Of a stretch of DNA of 56,629 bases, positions 16,690 through 23,992 are shown piece by piece. Numbering within the stretch: the stretch's first letter is position 1; every line of letters starts with the position of its first letter. The notes under the pieces are model-generated. The model was not told where the DNA came from and made no database searches. It saw only the letters and a list, made by a program, of their open reading frames with translations. Source of the DNA: Aeromicrobium sp. Root344 (GTDB taxonomy: Bacteria > Actinomycetota > Actinomycetes > Propionibacteriales > Nocardioidaceae); NCBI RefSeq assembly GCF_001425755.1, contig NZ_LMDH01000001.1, positions 3,042,939 through 3,099,567 of the forward strand, written 5' to 3'. The translations under genes and the position numbers were made by a program.

Positions 16690-17865
16690 GTGAGGGATCT
16701 TCGTCTGCCGGCCGCGCTCGTGTGCGCGGCTCTTGTGAGTCTGTCCGCCTGCACCGCCGACGGGGTCAAGGACGCCGTCACGCCTGACAAGCCCAAGGAT
16801 CCGATCACGCTGTCGGCCAACGTCGCACAGAAGGCGACCGGCGTCCGGGTCGACACGATCGTCGCGGTCAAGGCGGCACACGGATCCATCACGAGCGCGG
16901 CCCTGGCCAGCGACGACGGCAAGTCCACGGTCAAGGGTCGGGTCGCCGGGGACTCGTGGCTGGCGAGCGAGCGGCTCGAGCCCGGCACGGCCTACACGCT
17001 GCAGGTCAAGGGCACCGGCGAGGACGGCAAGCCCAAGCGCATCATCCGGCACTTCACGACCCAGTCCCTGACGCTCGCCCAGCAGACCTATCCGTCGGTG
17101 GCACCCCTCCAGGGCGAGACAGTCGGGGTCGGCATGCCCGTCATCGTGACGTTCGACGTGCCCGTCAGGAATCGTGCACTCTTCGAGCGCAACATGAGTG
17201 TCAGGTCGACTCCCGCGGTCGAGGGGTCCTGGACCTGGTTCTCCGACCGCGAGGCGCACTTCCGTCCGCGGACCTTCTGGCCGGCTCACGCCAAGATCAC
17301 GATCAACCTGCGGCTCAATGGCCTGCCCGCTGGTGCTGGCATCTATGGCCAGCAGGACCAGCTCATCGACTTCCGCACCGGCAGCAAGCGGGTCAGCATC
17401 GTCGACGTCGCGAAGCACCAGCTGAAGTACACGGTCGACGGCAAGGTCGACAAGACCATCCCGGTGTCGACGGGCGACAACGCGCACCGCACCCGCGAAG
17501 GCACCAAGGTCATCATGGAGAAGTTCTCCTCGATCGACATGGACGCTGCCACGACGGGCGTCGACTCCGAGGATCCCGGCTACTACAACATCTCGGACGT
17601 GCGGTGGGCGATGCGGCTCACCAACTCGGGGGAGTTCCTCCACGCTGCGCCCTGGTCCGTCGGGTCGCAGGGCCGGGCCAACGTGAGCCATGGCTGCACC
17701 GGCATGAGCACGGCCAACGCGAGCTGGCTCTACCACCACTCGCGCCGCGGCGACGTCGTGCGCTACATCCACAGCCCGCGGCCGCTCGAGGCCCGCAACG
17801 GCTGGACCGACTGGAACGTCTCCTGGTCGGCCTGGCTCAGGGGCTCTGCGCTCCACCGGGCCTGA
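16690..17865 (+). CDS. L,D-transpeptidase lipoprotein with Ig-like domains
   Basis: 391 residues. Signal peptide with lipobox (LSAC) at about residue 19, two Ig-like domains (about 40-120 and 125-235, ending in the LRLNGLPAGAGIY segment), then a YkuD catalytic domain with SHGCTGMSTANASW, whose Cys is the nucleophile and whose His and Gly complete the motif. The domain order and C-terminal cap (DWNVSWSAWL) match LdtMt2-type enzymes that form 3-3 crosslinks between peptidoglycan stems at the outer face of the membrane. It lies between the two respiratory gene blocks and has its own promoter. Confidence 0.93.
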   Translation: MRDLRLPAALVCAALVSLSACTADGVKDAVTPDKPKDPITLSANVAQKATGVRVDTIVAVKAAHGSITSAALASDDGKSTVKGRVAGDSWLASERLEPGTAYTLQVKGTGEDGKPKRIIRHFTTQSLTLAQQTYPSVAPLQGETVGVGMPVIVTFDVPVRNRALFERNMSVRSTPAVEGSWTWFSDREAHFRPRTFWPAHAKITINLRLNGLPAGAGIYGQQDQLIDFRTGSKRVSIVDVAKHQLKYTVDGKVDKTIPVSTGDNAHRTREGTKVIMEKFSSIDMDAATTGVDSEDPGYYNISDVRWAMRLTNSGEFLHAAPWSVGSQGRANVSHGCTGMSTANASWLYHHSRRGDVVRYIHSPRPLEARNGWTDWNVSWSAWLRGSALHRA

Positions 17866-17888
17866 CCGCCCGCCCCGGCCAACGACGA

Positions 17889-17917
17889 AGCCCCCGCCAG
17901 CATCGCTGACGGGGGCT
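17889..17917. terminator. Bidirectional terminator between the L,D-transpeptidase gene and qcrB
   Basis: AGCCCCCGCCAGC (17889-17901) pairs with GCTGACGGGGGCT (17905-17917), one mismatch, 3-base loop. It sits in the 70-base gap between convergent stops. Flanks are only weakly T-rich. Confidence 0.8.
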
Positions 17918-17935
17918 CTCGGTCGTACGTGCGGG

Positions 17936-19648
17936 TCAGTGCACCCGGGGGACACCGGTCTCGGACACACCCTGGAACTCGTCGCCGAGCTCGACGGGGT
18001 GACCGTCATGATCGCGGAGGTGCTCCTCGGCATGGTGGACATCCTCGACGGTGGGCTTGTCGACCGAGCCGTCGTAGTAGATCTCCCGGGCCTTGGCGCG
18101 CAGCTTGGCCATGCGGCTGTGCGGCGCAGCGACACCGTTGTGGTCGGTCTCCGGAGGAGCCTCCAGCACGGGCAACCGGTCGTGGTTGGTCAGCGAGTAC
18201 TGCGAACCGACCGGCAGGGGAGCGTGACGCTCGGTGAAGCCGCCGTCAGGCGACCGCTCGATGACGCCGGTCTCGTAGCCGTGCAGGATGCGGTTGGCGT
18301 CGGCCCGCTGCAGACCGATGCAGATCCGCTTGGTGATCATGAAGGTCACGACCGGCAGGACGAACAGCCCGATGCGGCAGAACCACGTGATCGCGTTGAG
18401 ACTCAGGTGGAACTTGGTCGCGATGATGTCGTTGCCGCCACCGATCCAGAGCACACCGTACGCCGTCATCGCGGCGACGATGAACGCCGTGCGGAACGGC
18501 GCGTTGCGCGGGCGCTCGAGCAGGTGGTGCTCGCGCTTGTCGCCCGTGATCCACTGCTCGACGAACGGCCAGGCAGCGCCGACGCCGAGGAAGAGGCCCG
18601 GCAGGATCGCCGCGGGGATGAAGACGTTCCAGCTCCAGGTGTAGTTGAAGAACGTGCTCTCCCAGTTGGGCATGATGCGCACCGCGCCCTCGACGAAGCC
18701 CATGTACCAGTCAGGCTGCGAGCCCGCGGTGACCTCTGAGGGGTTGTAGGGGCCGTAGGCCCAGATCGGGTTGATCTGCAGCACGGCGCCCATCAGGGCG
18801 GTGAAACCGAACACGACGAAGAAGAACCCGCCGGCCTTGGCTGCGTAGACCGGGAGCATCGGGTAGCCGACGACGTTCTTCTCGGTGCGTCCGGGACCGC
18901 CCCACTGCGTGTGCTTGTGGTAGACGAGCAGGATCATGTGCGCCCCGATGAGCGCGAGCAGCAGCGCCGGGATCAGCAGGATGTGCACCATGTAGAGACG
19001 CGGGATGATCACGTCGCCCGGGAACTCCCCGCCGAAGATGAAGTACTCGAGATAGGACCCCACGATCGGGATCGACCTCAGCAGGCCGTCGACGAAGCGG
19101 AGACCGGTGCCCGACAGCAGGTCGTCGGGCAGCGAGTAGCCCGCGAAGCCCTCGACCAGGCCGAGGACCATCAGGCCGATGCCGATGAGCCAGTTGATCT
19201 CGCGCGGCTTGCGATAGGCGCCGGTGAACATGACGCGCAACATGTGCACGATCATGGCCGCGACGAACAGCGCGGCCGCCCAGTGGTGGATCTGCCGGAT
19301 GAGCAGGCCGCCACGGACGTCGAAGGAGATGTCGAGCGTCGACGCGTACGCGTGGGACATCTCGAGACCGTTGAGCGGCGTGTAGGAGCCGTTGTAGGTC
19401 GTCTCGGCCATGCTCGGCTGGAACCAGAACGTCAGGAACGTCCCGGTCAGGAGCAGGACGACAAAGCTCCACAGGGCGATCTCGCCGAGCATGAACGACC
19501 AGTGCTCGGGGAAGACCTTGCGGAGCAGGTGCGACCGCTTGCTGGCGCCCGCGAGGCCGAGACGGTCATCCAGCCATCCGACCGGGCCGGCCGCCTTCTT
19601 GCCGAACGCGGTGTCCTCGATGTTGGTGTGCTCGTCGACGGTGCTCAT
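17936..19648 (-). CDS. qcrB: Cytochrome bc1 complex cytochrome b subunit
   Basis: 570 residues, eight or nine membrane helices. Heme b histidines lie in RQIHHWAAALFVAAMIVHMLR-type helices (seen as IHHWAAALF and IVHMLRVMFTG) and the later IGAHMILLVYHKHTQ; the quinol-site PEWY equivalent reads PDWYMGFVEG, as in actinobacteria. A long C-terminal cytoplasmic extension (about 440-570) is acidic and characteristic of this phylum. Start ATG overlaps the qcrA stop (ATGA). Part of the menaquinol:cytochrome c oxidoreductase that partners CtaCDEF. Confidence 0.97.
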   Translation of the reverse strand: MSTVDEHTNIEDTAFGKKAAGPVGWLDDRLGLAGASKRSHLLRKVFPEHWSFMLGEIALWSFVVLLLTGTFLTFWFQPSMAETTYNGSYTPLNGLEMSHAYASTLDISFDVRGGLLIRQIHHWAAALFVAAMIVHMLRVMFTGAYRKPREINWLIGIGLMVLGLVEGFAGYSLPDDLLSGTGLRFVDGLLRSIPIVGSYLEYFIFGGEFPGDVIIPRLYMVHILLIPALLLALIGAHMILLVYHKHTQWGGPGRTEKNVVGYPMLPVYAAKAGGFFFVVFGFTALMGAVLQINPIWAYGPYNPSEVTAGSQPDWYMGFVEGAVRIMPNWESTFFNYTWSWNVFIPAAILPGLFLGVGAAWPFVEQWITGDKREHHLLERPRNAPFRTAFIVAAMTAYGVLWIGGGNDIIATKFHLSLNAITWFCRIGLFVLPVVTFMITKRICIGLQRADANRILHGYETGVIERSPDGGFTERHAPLPVGSQYSLTNHDRLPVLEAPPETDHNGVAAPHSRMAKLRAKAREIYYDGSVDKPTVEDVHHAEEHLRDHDGHPVELGDEFQGVSETGVPRVH

Positions 19649-20694
19649 GACTTATCATCCAACCTCTTCTGGTCACGGGCCAGCTCTGGGTAGCTGGGAC
19701 CGACGACCTCCGGGAAGTCGCTCACCGCGATGAGATAGCCCTCGGAGTCGAGTGCCAGCGGCAGCTGGGGGAGCGGACGGTGTGCCGGCCCGAAGACGAC
19801 CTTGCCGTTGTCGGCCAGGTCGAACGTCGACTGGTGGCACGGGCACAGCAGGTGATGCGTCTGCTGCTCCCACAGGCTGATCGGGCAACCCACGTGGGTG
19901 CAGATCTTGGAGTAGCAGAGGATGCCGTCGATGCCCCAGTTCTCACGGCCCTTGGCGGGCGTGATGGCCTCGGGCTTCATGCGCACGACGATGACGGCGG
20001 CCTTGGACTTCTCCTGCAGCAGCTCGGTGCCGTGGAGCACCGCTTCGCCGTCCTTGTCCTTCTCGTACATGATCGCGGGCTCGGCGTTGACGAGCTGGCC
20101 GACCTGGAGGTCGGACGGCTTGATCGGCGTGCCGGCGACGTCGTTGACGACGCGCATGCCCTTCTTCCACACGGTGTTCTTGTGGCCGTAGGGCAGCGGA
20201 CCCATGTCGCGCAGCATGATCACCGTGGGCAGCGCCAGGAAGCTCATCGAGAGGAACAGCGATCGGCGGATCAGCGGGCGGCGGCCGAAGCCCGACTCGT
20301 TGATGCCGGCATTGAGGTCCTCGAGGGTCGCAGCGCGATCCTCGGCGGTCGAGGCAGCGGGGTGGCGCAGCTCGACCATCTCGTCGTCGCCCATGAGCTT
20401 CTTGGCCCACTGGATGATCCCGACGCCCATCAGCAGCAGCGCGCCACCGAGGGTCGCGCCGAGCGTGAAGTTCATGGCCGACCAGCCCAGGAACGTCTGG
20501 TCCTTGTCGATCGCGACGTAGGCGACGCAGAAGCCGATCAGCAGCAGCGATGCCAGGGTGAACATGCCGGTGATCTGTCGCTCGGCGCGCAGCTCCTGCG
20601 CCGGGTCGACGTCGGTCGGCCGGTGCTGGTGCGCCGGCAGTCCCGGGTCCTTGACCGGCTCGGCGTCGGTCAGCTGATCCAGCTCGTCGCTCAT
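19645..20694 (-). CDS. qcrA: Cytochrome bc1 complex Rieske iron-sulfur subunit
   Basis: 349 residues. Three N-terminal membrane helices (about 45-65, 75-95 and 175-195), as in actinobacterial QcrA, precede a Rieske domain with CTHVGCPISLW and LLCPCHQSTFD carrying the two Cys and two His ligands of the [2Fe-2S] centre. About 40 charged residues precede the first helix. Overlaps qcrC and qcrB by four bases each, so the three subunits are translationally coupled in the order C, A, B. Confidence 0.97.
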   Translation of the reverse strand: MSDELDQLTDAEPVKDPGLPAHQHRPTDVDPAQELRAERQITGMFTLASLLLIGFCVAYVAIDKDQTFLGWSAMNFTLGATLGGALLLMGVGIIQWAKKLMGDDEMVELRHPAASTAEDRAATLEDLNAGINESGFGRRPLIRRSLFLSMSFLALPTVIMLRDMGPLPYGHKNTVWKKGMRVVNDVAGTPIKPSDLQVGQLVNAEPAIMYEKDKDGEAVLHGTELLQEKSKAAVIVVRMKPEAITPAKGRENWGIDGILCYSKICTHVGCPISLWEQQTHHLLCPCHQSTFDLADNGKVVFGPAHRPLPQLPLALDSEGYLIAVSDFPEVVGPSYPELARDQKRLDDKS

Positions 20695-21518
20695 TTCTTC
20701 TTCACTCTCGCTCCGTGCGCACCGATCCAGACGGCCGCGATCAACAGGCCGCCGATGCCGACGAGCCAGGTGATGAGTCCTTCGGACACCGGTCCGAGGC
20801 CGCCACCGGCGACGCCGCCGTAGTTGGGCTGGTTCTGCACCTGCTTGATGTAGGCGATGATGTTGCTCTTGTCCTCAGGCGTGATGACGTCGTCGGAGAA
20901 CACCGGCATCTGCTGCGGGCCGGTCATCATGGCCTCGGCGATGTGCTTGGCGCTGACCCCGTCGAGCTTGGGGGCGTACTTGCCGCCGGGCAGGGCGCCA
21001 CCGGCGCCGACCGAGTTGTGGCAGGCCGTGCAGTTGGTGCGGAAGAACTCGCCACCCTCGCGGATCTGCTCGATCGTCTTGCCGGAGATGTCGGTGTACT
21101 CGTCGTCCGGGATGGCCGGTCCGGCGCCCAGCGTGGCGATGTAGGCAGCGAGCTGCTTGGTCTCCTCGGCGGTGTACTCGGGGTCCTTGGCCGGAGCCTG
21201 GGGTGCCGACTGGGCCATGGGCATACGACCGGTGCCGACCTGGAAGTCGACGGCGGCAGCGCCGACGCCGATCAGGGACGGCCCGTAGTTGCCGCCGCGC
21301 TTGGTCTCGATGCCGCTGGCGTTCTTGCCGTGGCAGCTGGCGCAGCCGACGAGGAACAGCTTGCGACCGGCGTCGACATCATTCTGGGATGCGGTCTCGG
21401 CGGCACTCGCGGGCTGGAACCTGACAGCTGAGTAGACCCCTCCGACAACGCCGAGCGCCAAGAGCAGAACGACGATGCCGGCAAGTGGATGCCGGCGTCT
21501 GGTGGACAGTTTCCGCAC
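20691..21518 (-). CDS. qcrC: Cytochrome bc1 complex diheme cytochrome c subunit
   Basis: 275 residues from GTG 21518. N-terminal anchor (IVVLLLALGVVGGVYSAVRF), two c-heme motifs CASCH and CTACH with distal Met candidates, and a C-terminal membrane helix (LITWLVGIGGLLIAAVWIG). The tandem heme domains replace a soluble cytochrome c and pass electrons straight to CuA. I prefer GTG 21518 (VRKLSTRRRHPLAG, GGAATGAGG a few bases upstream), as homologues begin this way; ATG 21530 or 21575 are possible. It starts 72 bases after ctaE on the same strand. Confidence 0.95.
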   Translation of the reverse strand: MRKLSTRRRHPLAGIVVLLLALGVVGGVYSAVRFQPASAAETASQNDVDAGRKLFLVGCASCHGKNASGIETKRGGNYGPSLIGVGAAAVDFQVGTGRMPMAQSAPQAPAKDPEYTAEETKQLAAYIATLGAGPAIPDDEYTDISGKTIEQIREGGEFFRTNCTACHNSVGAGGALPGGKYAPKLDGVSAKHIAEAMMTGPQQMPVFSDDVITPEDKSNIIAYIKQVQNQPNYGGVAGGGLGPVSEGLITWLVGIGGLLIAAVWIGAHGARVKKK

Positions 21519-21590
21519 CGAGAACCTCATTCCTTGAAGTGCTGCTGAGAATACCTTCGGGCGGTGACCCGACATGCAGTGAGGGGAGCC

Positions 21591-22229
21591 TTATTTGATG
21601 AGGTAGATCGTGGCGAACAGCCCGACCCACACCACGTCCACGAAGTGCCAGTAGTAGGACACGACGATCGCCGAGATCGCCTGCTCGTGCGTGAACTTGC
21701 GGGCCGCGAACGTACGGCCGATGACCAGCAGGAACGCGATGAGGCCGCCGACGACGTGAAGTCCGTGGAACCCGGTGGCGAGGTAGAACATGCTGCCGTA
21801 GGGCGAGCTGGAGATCGTGACGTGCTCGGTGACCAGGTTGGCGTACTCCGTGGCCTGGCCGGCGATGAAGATCGCGCCCATGAGGTAGGTGAGGACGAAC
21901 CACTCACGCATGCCCCACAGCTTGATCTGGGAGAGCTTGCCGCTGCGTCCCGGCTTGCCGCGCTCGGCGGCGAACACGCCGAACTGGCAGGCGACCGACG
22001 ACAGCACGAGGATCGTGGTGTTGACCGCGGCGAACGGGACGTCGAGCTTGGCCGTCTCCTGGCTCCACAGGTTGGGGGAGATGTTGCGGATCGTGAAGTA
22101 GGCCGCGAACAGGCCGGCGAAGAACATGAGCTCGCTGGAGAGCCACACGATGGTCCCCACCGTCACCATCGACGGACGGCCTTCCTGGCCATGGAGTCGG
22201 GAAGCAGGAATCACGGATGTAGTCGCCAC
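21591..22229 (-). CDS. ctaE: Cytochrome c oxidase subunit III
   Basis: 212 residues, five membrane helices (about 25-45, 60-80, 95-115, 140-160 and 185-205). Family motifs include [17 protein letters not shown], the conserved Glu-containing ERGKPGRSG loop, [10 protein letters not shown], and the terminal [21 protein letters not shown] 22229 is set by CATAAT (22236-22241, minus strand) six bases upstream. It heads ctaE-qcrC-qcrA-qcrB, the usual actinobacterial order, while ctaC/D/F lie apart on the other strand. Confidence 0.96.
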   Translation of the reverse strand: MATTSVIPASRLHGQEGRPSMVTVGTIVWLSSELMFFAGLFAAYFTIRNISPNLWSQETAKLDVPFAAVNTTILVLSSVACQFGVFAAERGKPGRSGKLSQIKLWGMREWFVLTYLMGAIFIAGQATEYANLVTEHVTISSSPYGSMFYLATGFHGLHVVGGLIAFLLVIGRTFAARKFTHEQAISAIVVSYYWHFVDVVWVGLFATIYLIK

Positions 22230-22253
22230 GCGATCATTATGTACGATCGACCC
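22230..22253. promoter_or_regulatory. 24-bp divergent leaderless promoter between ctaE and the receiver-like gene
   Basis: Minus -10 CATAAT at 22236-22241 directly abuts plus -10 TACGAT at 22242-22247, each six bases from its GTG. Two polymerases could not open both boxes at once, so output of the ctaE-qcr operon and the receiver-like gene may be mutually exclusive at the molecule level. Confidence 0.6.
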
Positions 22254-22658
22254 GTGAGCGAGCACAAGCCCCTACGTGTCCTGGTCTACAGCGACGATCG
22301 TGACGTCCGCGCTGCCGTGCTGGCAGCCCTCGGAGCTCGCCCGCATCCGGACCTCCCGCCCTTCGAGTACGTGGAGTGCGCGACCGAGCCGGTCGTCTTC
22401 CAGCACCTCGACGAGGGCAAGATCGACCTGGTGATCCTCGACGGCGAGGCCGTGCCCGCCGGTGGCCTGGGCATCGCCCGCCAGATGAAGGACGAGATCT
22501 ACCAGGCGCCACCCGTGCTGGTCCTCACCGGACGTCCGCAGGACGCCTGGCTCGCCACCTGGTCGCGCGCCGAGGCAGCGGTGCCCCACCCGATCGAGCC
22601 GATCCGCCTGGCCGAGGTCGTCATCGACCTGGCCCGCGGTGTGCTCCAACCCGGCTGA
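22254..22658 (+). CDS. Degenerate receiver-domain (response-regulator-like) protein
   Basis: 134 residues, one CheY-like domain and nothing else. Acidic pair D14-D15 ([11 protein letters not shown]), phosphoacceptor-position D63 (LVILDGE), and T92 (VLVLTGRP) are present. The usual conserved Lys before Pro is H112 (AVPHPIEP), so phospho-signalling is doubtful. No output domain follows. GTG 22254 is set by TACGAT six bases upstream. It is divergent from ctaE and only four bases from trpD. Stand-alone receiver-like proteins here are seen in related genomes as far as I recall; no function known. Confidence 0.85.
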   Translation: MSEHKPLRVLVYSDDRDVRAAVLAALGARPHPDLPPFEYVECATEPVVFQHLDEGKIDLVILDGEAVPAGGLGIARQMKDEIYQAPPVLVLTGRPQDAWLATWSRAEAAVPHPIEPIRLAEVVIDLARGVLQPG

Positions 22659-22662
22659 CCTC

Positions 22663-23703
22663 ATGTCGACGACATGGCCTGAGGTGCTCTCCGCGCTCGT
22701 GGCCAGGCAGGACCTCGACGCCGCCTCGGCGACCTGGGCGATGGAGGAGATCCTCTCCGGCAACGCGACCCCCGCGCAGATCGCGGGATTCGCCGTCGCC
22801 CTGCGCGCCAAGGGCGAGACCCTCGCCGAGGTGCAGGGCCTCGTCGACGCGATGTACCGCCACGCAGTGCCGTTCTCGGTCGAGGGGCGGGTGGTCGACA
22901 TCGTCGGCACCGGCGGTGACCTCGCCAAGACCGTCAACATCTCGACGATGTCGGCGGTCATCATCGCGGGCGCGGGTGTCCCGGTGGTCAAGCACGGCAA
23001 CCGCGCGGCGTCCAGCGCGAGCGGCGCCGCTGACGTGCTCGAGGAGCTCGGCGTACGTCTGGACGTGCCGCCGACCCGTCTGGGTGAGGTGCTCGACTCC
23101 GTCGGGATCACGTTCTGCTTCGCACCGGTGTTCCACGCGTCCTACCGCTTCACGGCGGTGCCGCGACGCGAGCTCGGCATCCCGACGACGTTCAACTTCC
23201 TCGGCCCGTTGGTCAACCCGGCCAAGCCGGCGGCCTCGGCCGTCGGGGTGGCTGATGCCCGCATGGGGCCGATCATGGCCGGTGTCCTGGGCGCGCGCGG
23301 CGCCGATGCCTTCGTGTTCCGCGGCGACGACGGGCTCGACGAGATCACCACGAGCACGACGTCGCGCGTGTGGATCGCCGACGGCGCCACGGGCGAGGTC
23401 ACCGAGGACGTGATCGACCCTCGCGCGCTGGGCTTGGACTACGCGCCGGTGTCCGAGCTGACCGGCGGAGACCCGGCGTTCAATGCCAAGGTCTTCGAAC
23501 GCGTGCTGGGCGGCGAGCAGTCGGCCGTACGCACGGCGGTGCTGCTCAACGCCGGCGCCGCGATCGCGGCGCACGAGGCCGCGACGGGCGATCTGGAGAC
23601 CAGGCTGCGGGCGGGCATCGAGCGGGCGAGGGAGTCGATCGACACCGGCGCCGCCGCGAAGGTGCTGGAGAACTGGGCGAGGACGACGCAGACGCTGGTC
23701 TGA
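22663..23703 (+). CDS. trpD: Anthranilate phosphoribosyltransferase
   Basis: 346 residues. Second committed step of tryptophan synthesis: anthranilate plus PRPP to phosphoribosyl-anthranilate. Motifs: VDIVGTGGDLAKTVNIST (PRPP loop), KHGNRAASSASGAADVLEE, and NFLGPLVNPAKPAA. Length is standard. ATG 22663 is four bases after the receiver-like gene, which suggests co-transcription; no strong ribosome site is visible. It is solitary, far from other trp genes, which is the normal actinobacterial situation. It abuts the convergent Lrp-domain gene with no intervening base. Confidence 0.96.
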   Translation: MSTTWPEVLSALVARQDLDAASATWAMEEILSGNATPAQIAGFAVALRAKGETLAEVQGLVDAMYRHAVPFSVEGRVVDIVGTGGDLAKTVNISTMSAVIIAGAGVPVVKHGNRAASSASGAADVLEELGVRLDVPPTRLGEVLDSVGITFCFAPVFHASYRFTAVPRRELGIPTTFNFLGPLVNPAKPAASAVGVADARMGPIMAGVLGARGADAFVFRGDDGLDEITTSTTSRVWIADGATGEVTEDVIDPRALGLDYAPVSELTGGDPAFNAKVFERVLGGEQSAVRTAVLLNAGAAIAAHEAATGDLETRLRAGIERARESIDTGAAAKVLENWARTTQTLV

Positions 23704-23979
23704 CTAGAGCCCGATGGAGAAGGCTTCCTCGAGGTCGTGCTGGCTGAACGTCTGGAACGCGATCTGGGTCTGGGTCGACAGCACGCCGTCGACCTTGTTG
23801 AGCTGGTCGGCGACCACCGACGAGACGTCGTCGACCTGACGCACGCGGACCATCGCCAGCAGGTCGAGGTCGCCGGTGACGGAGTAGACCTCGCTGACGC
23901 CGTCGATGTCGGCGATCTGCTCGGCGATCTCGGACAGCCGCGAGACCTCGGCCTGGATGAAGACGATTGCGGTGATCAC
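23704..23979 (-). CDS. Lrp/AsnC-type ligand-binding (RAM) domain protein, stand-alone
   Basis: 91 residues, only the RAM/ACT-like effector domain of Lrp regulators (ITAIVFIQAEVSRLSEIAEQ, then SVTGDLDLLAMVRV with the conserved GxxDxxxxV). No helix-turn-helix. Such SraD-type proteins bind amino acids or modulate full-length Lrp partners. GTG 23979 fits TAGTGT seven bases upstream; that box overlaps the last codons of the upstream exonuclease gene. Convergent and directly abutting trpD, so an amino-acid sensing role is tempting but unproved. Confidence 0.88.
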   Translation of the reverse strand: MITAIVFIQAEVSRLSEIAEQIADIDGVSEVYSVTGDLDLLAMVRVRQVDDVSSVVADQLNKVDGVLSTQTQIAFQTFSQHDLEEAFSIGL

Positions 23980-23986
23980 GCTCTGC

Positions 23987-23992
23987 ACACTA
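23987..23992 (-). promoter_or_regulatory. Leaderless -10 box of the RAM-domain gene, embedded in the upstream stop codon region
   Basis: TAGTGT on the minus strand, seven bases before GTG 23979; its first three bases are the end of the exonuclease reading frame (stop at 23990-23992). Confidence 0.55.
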
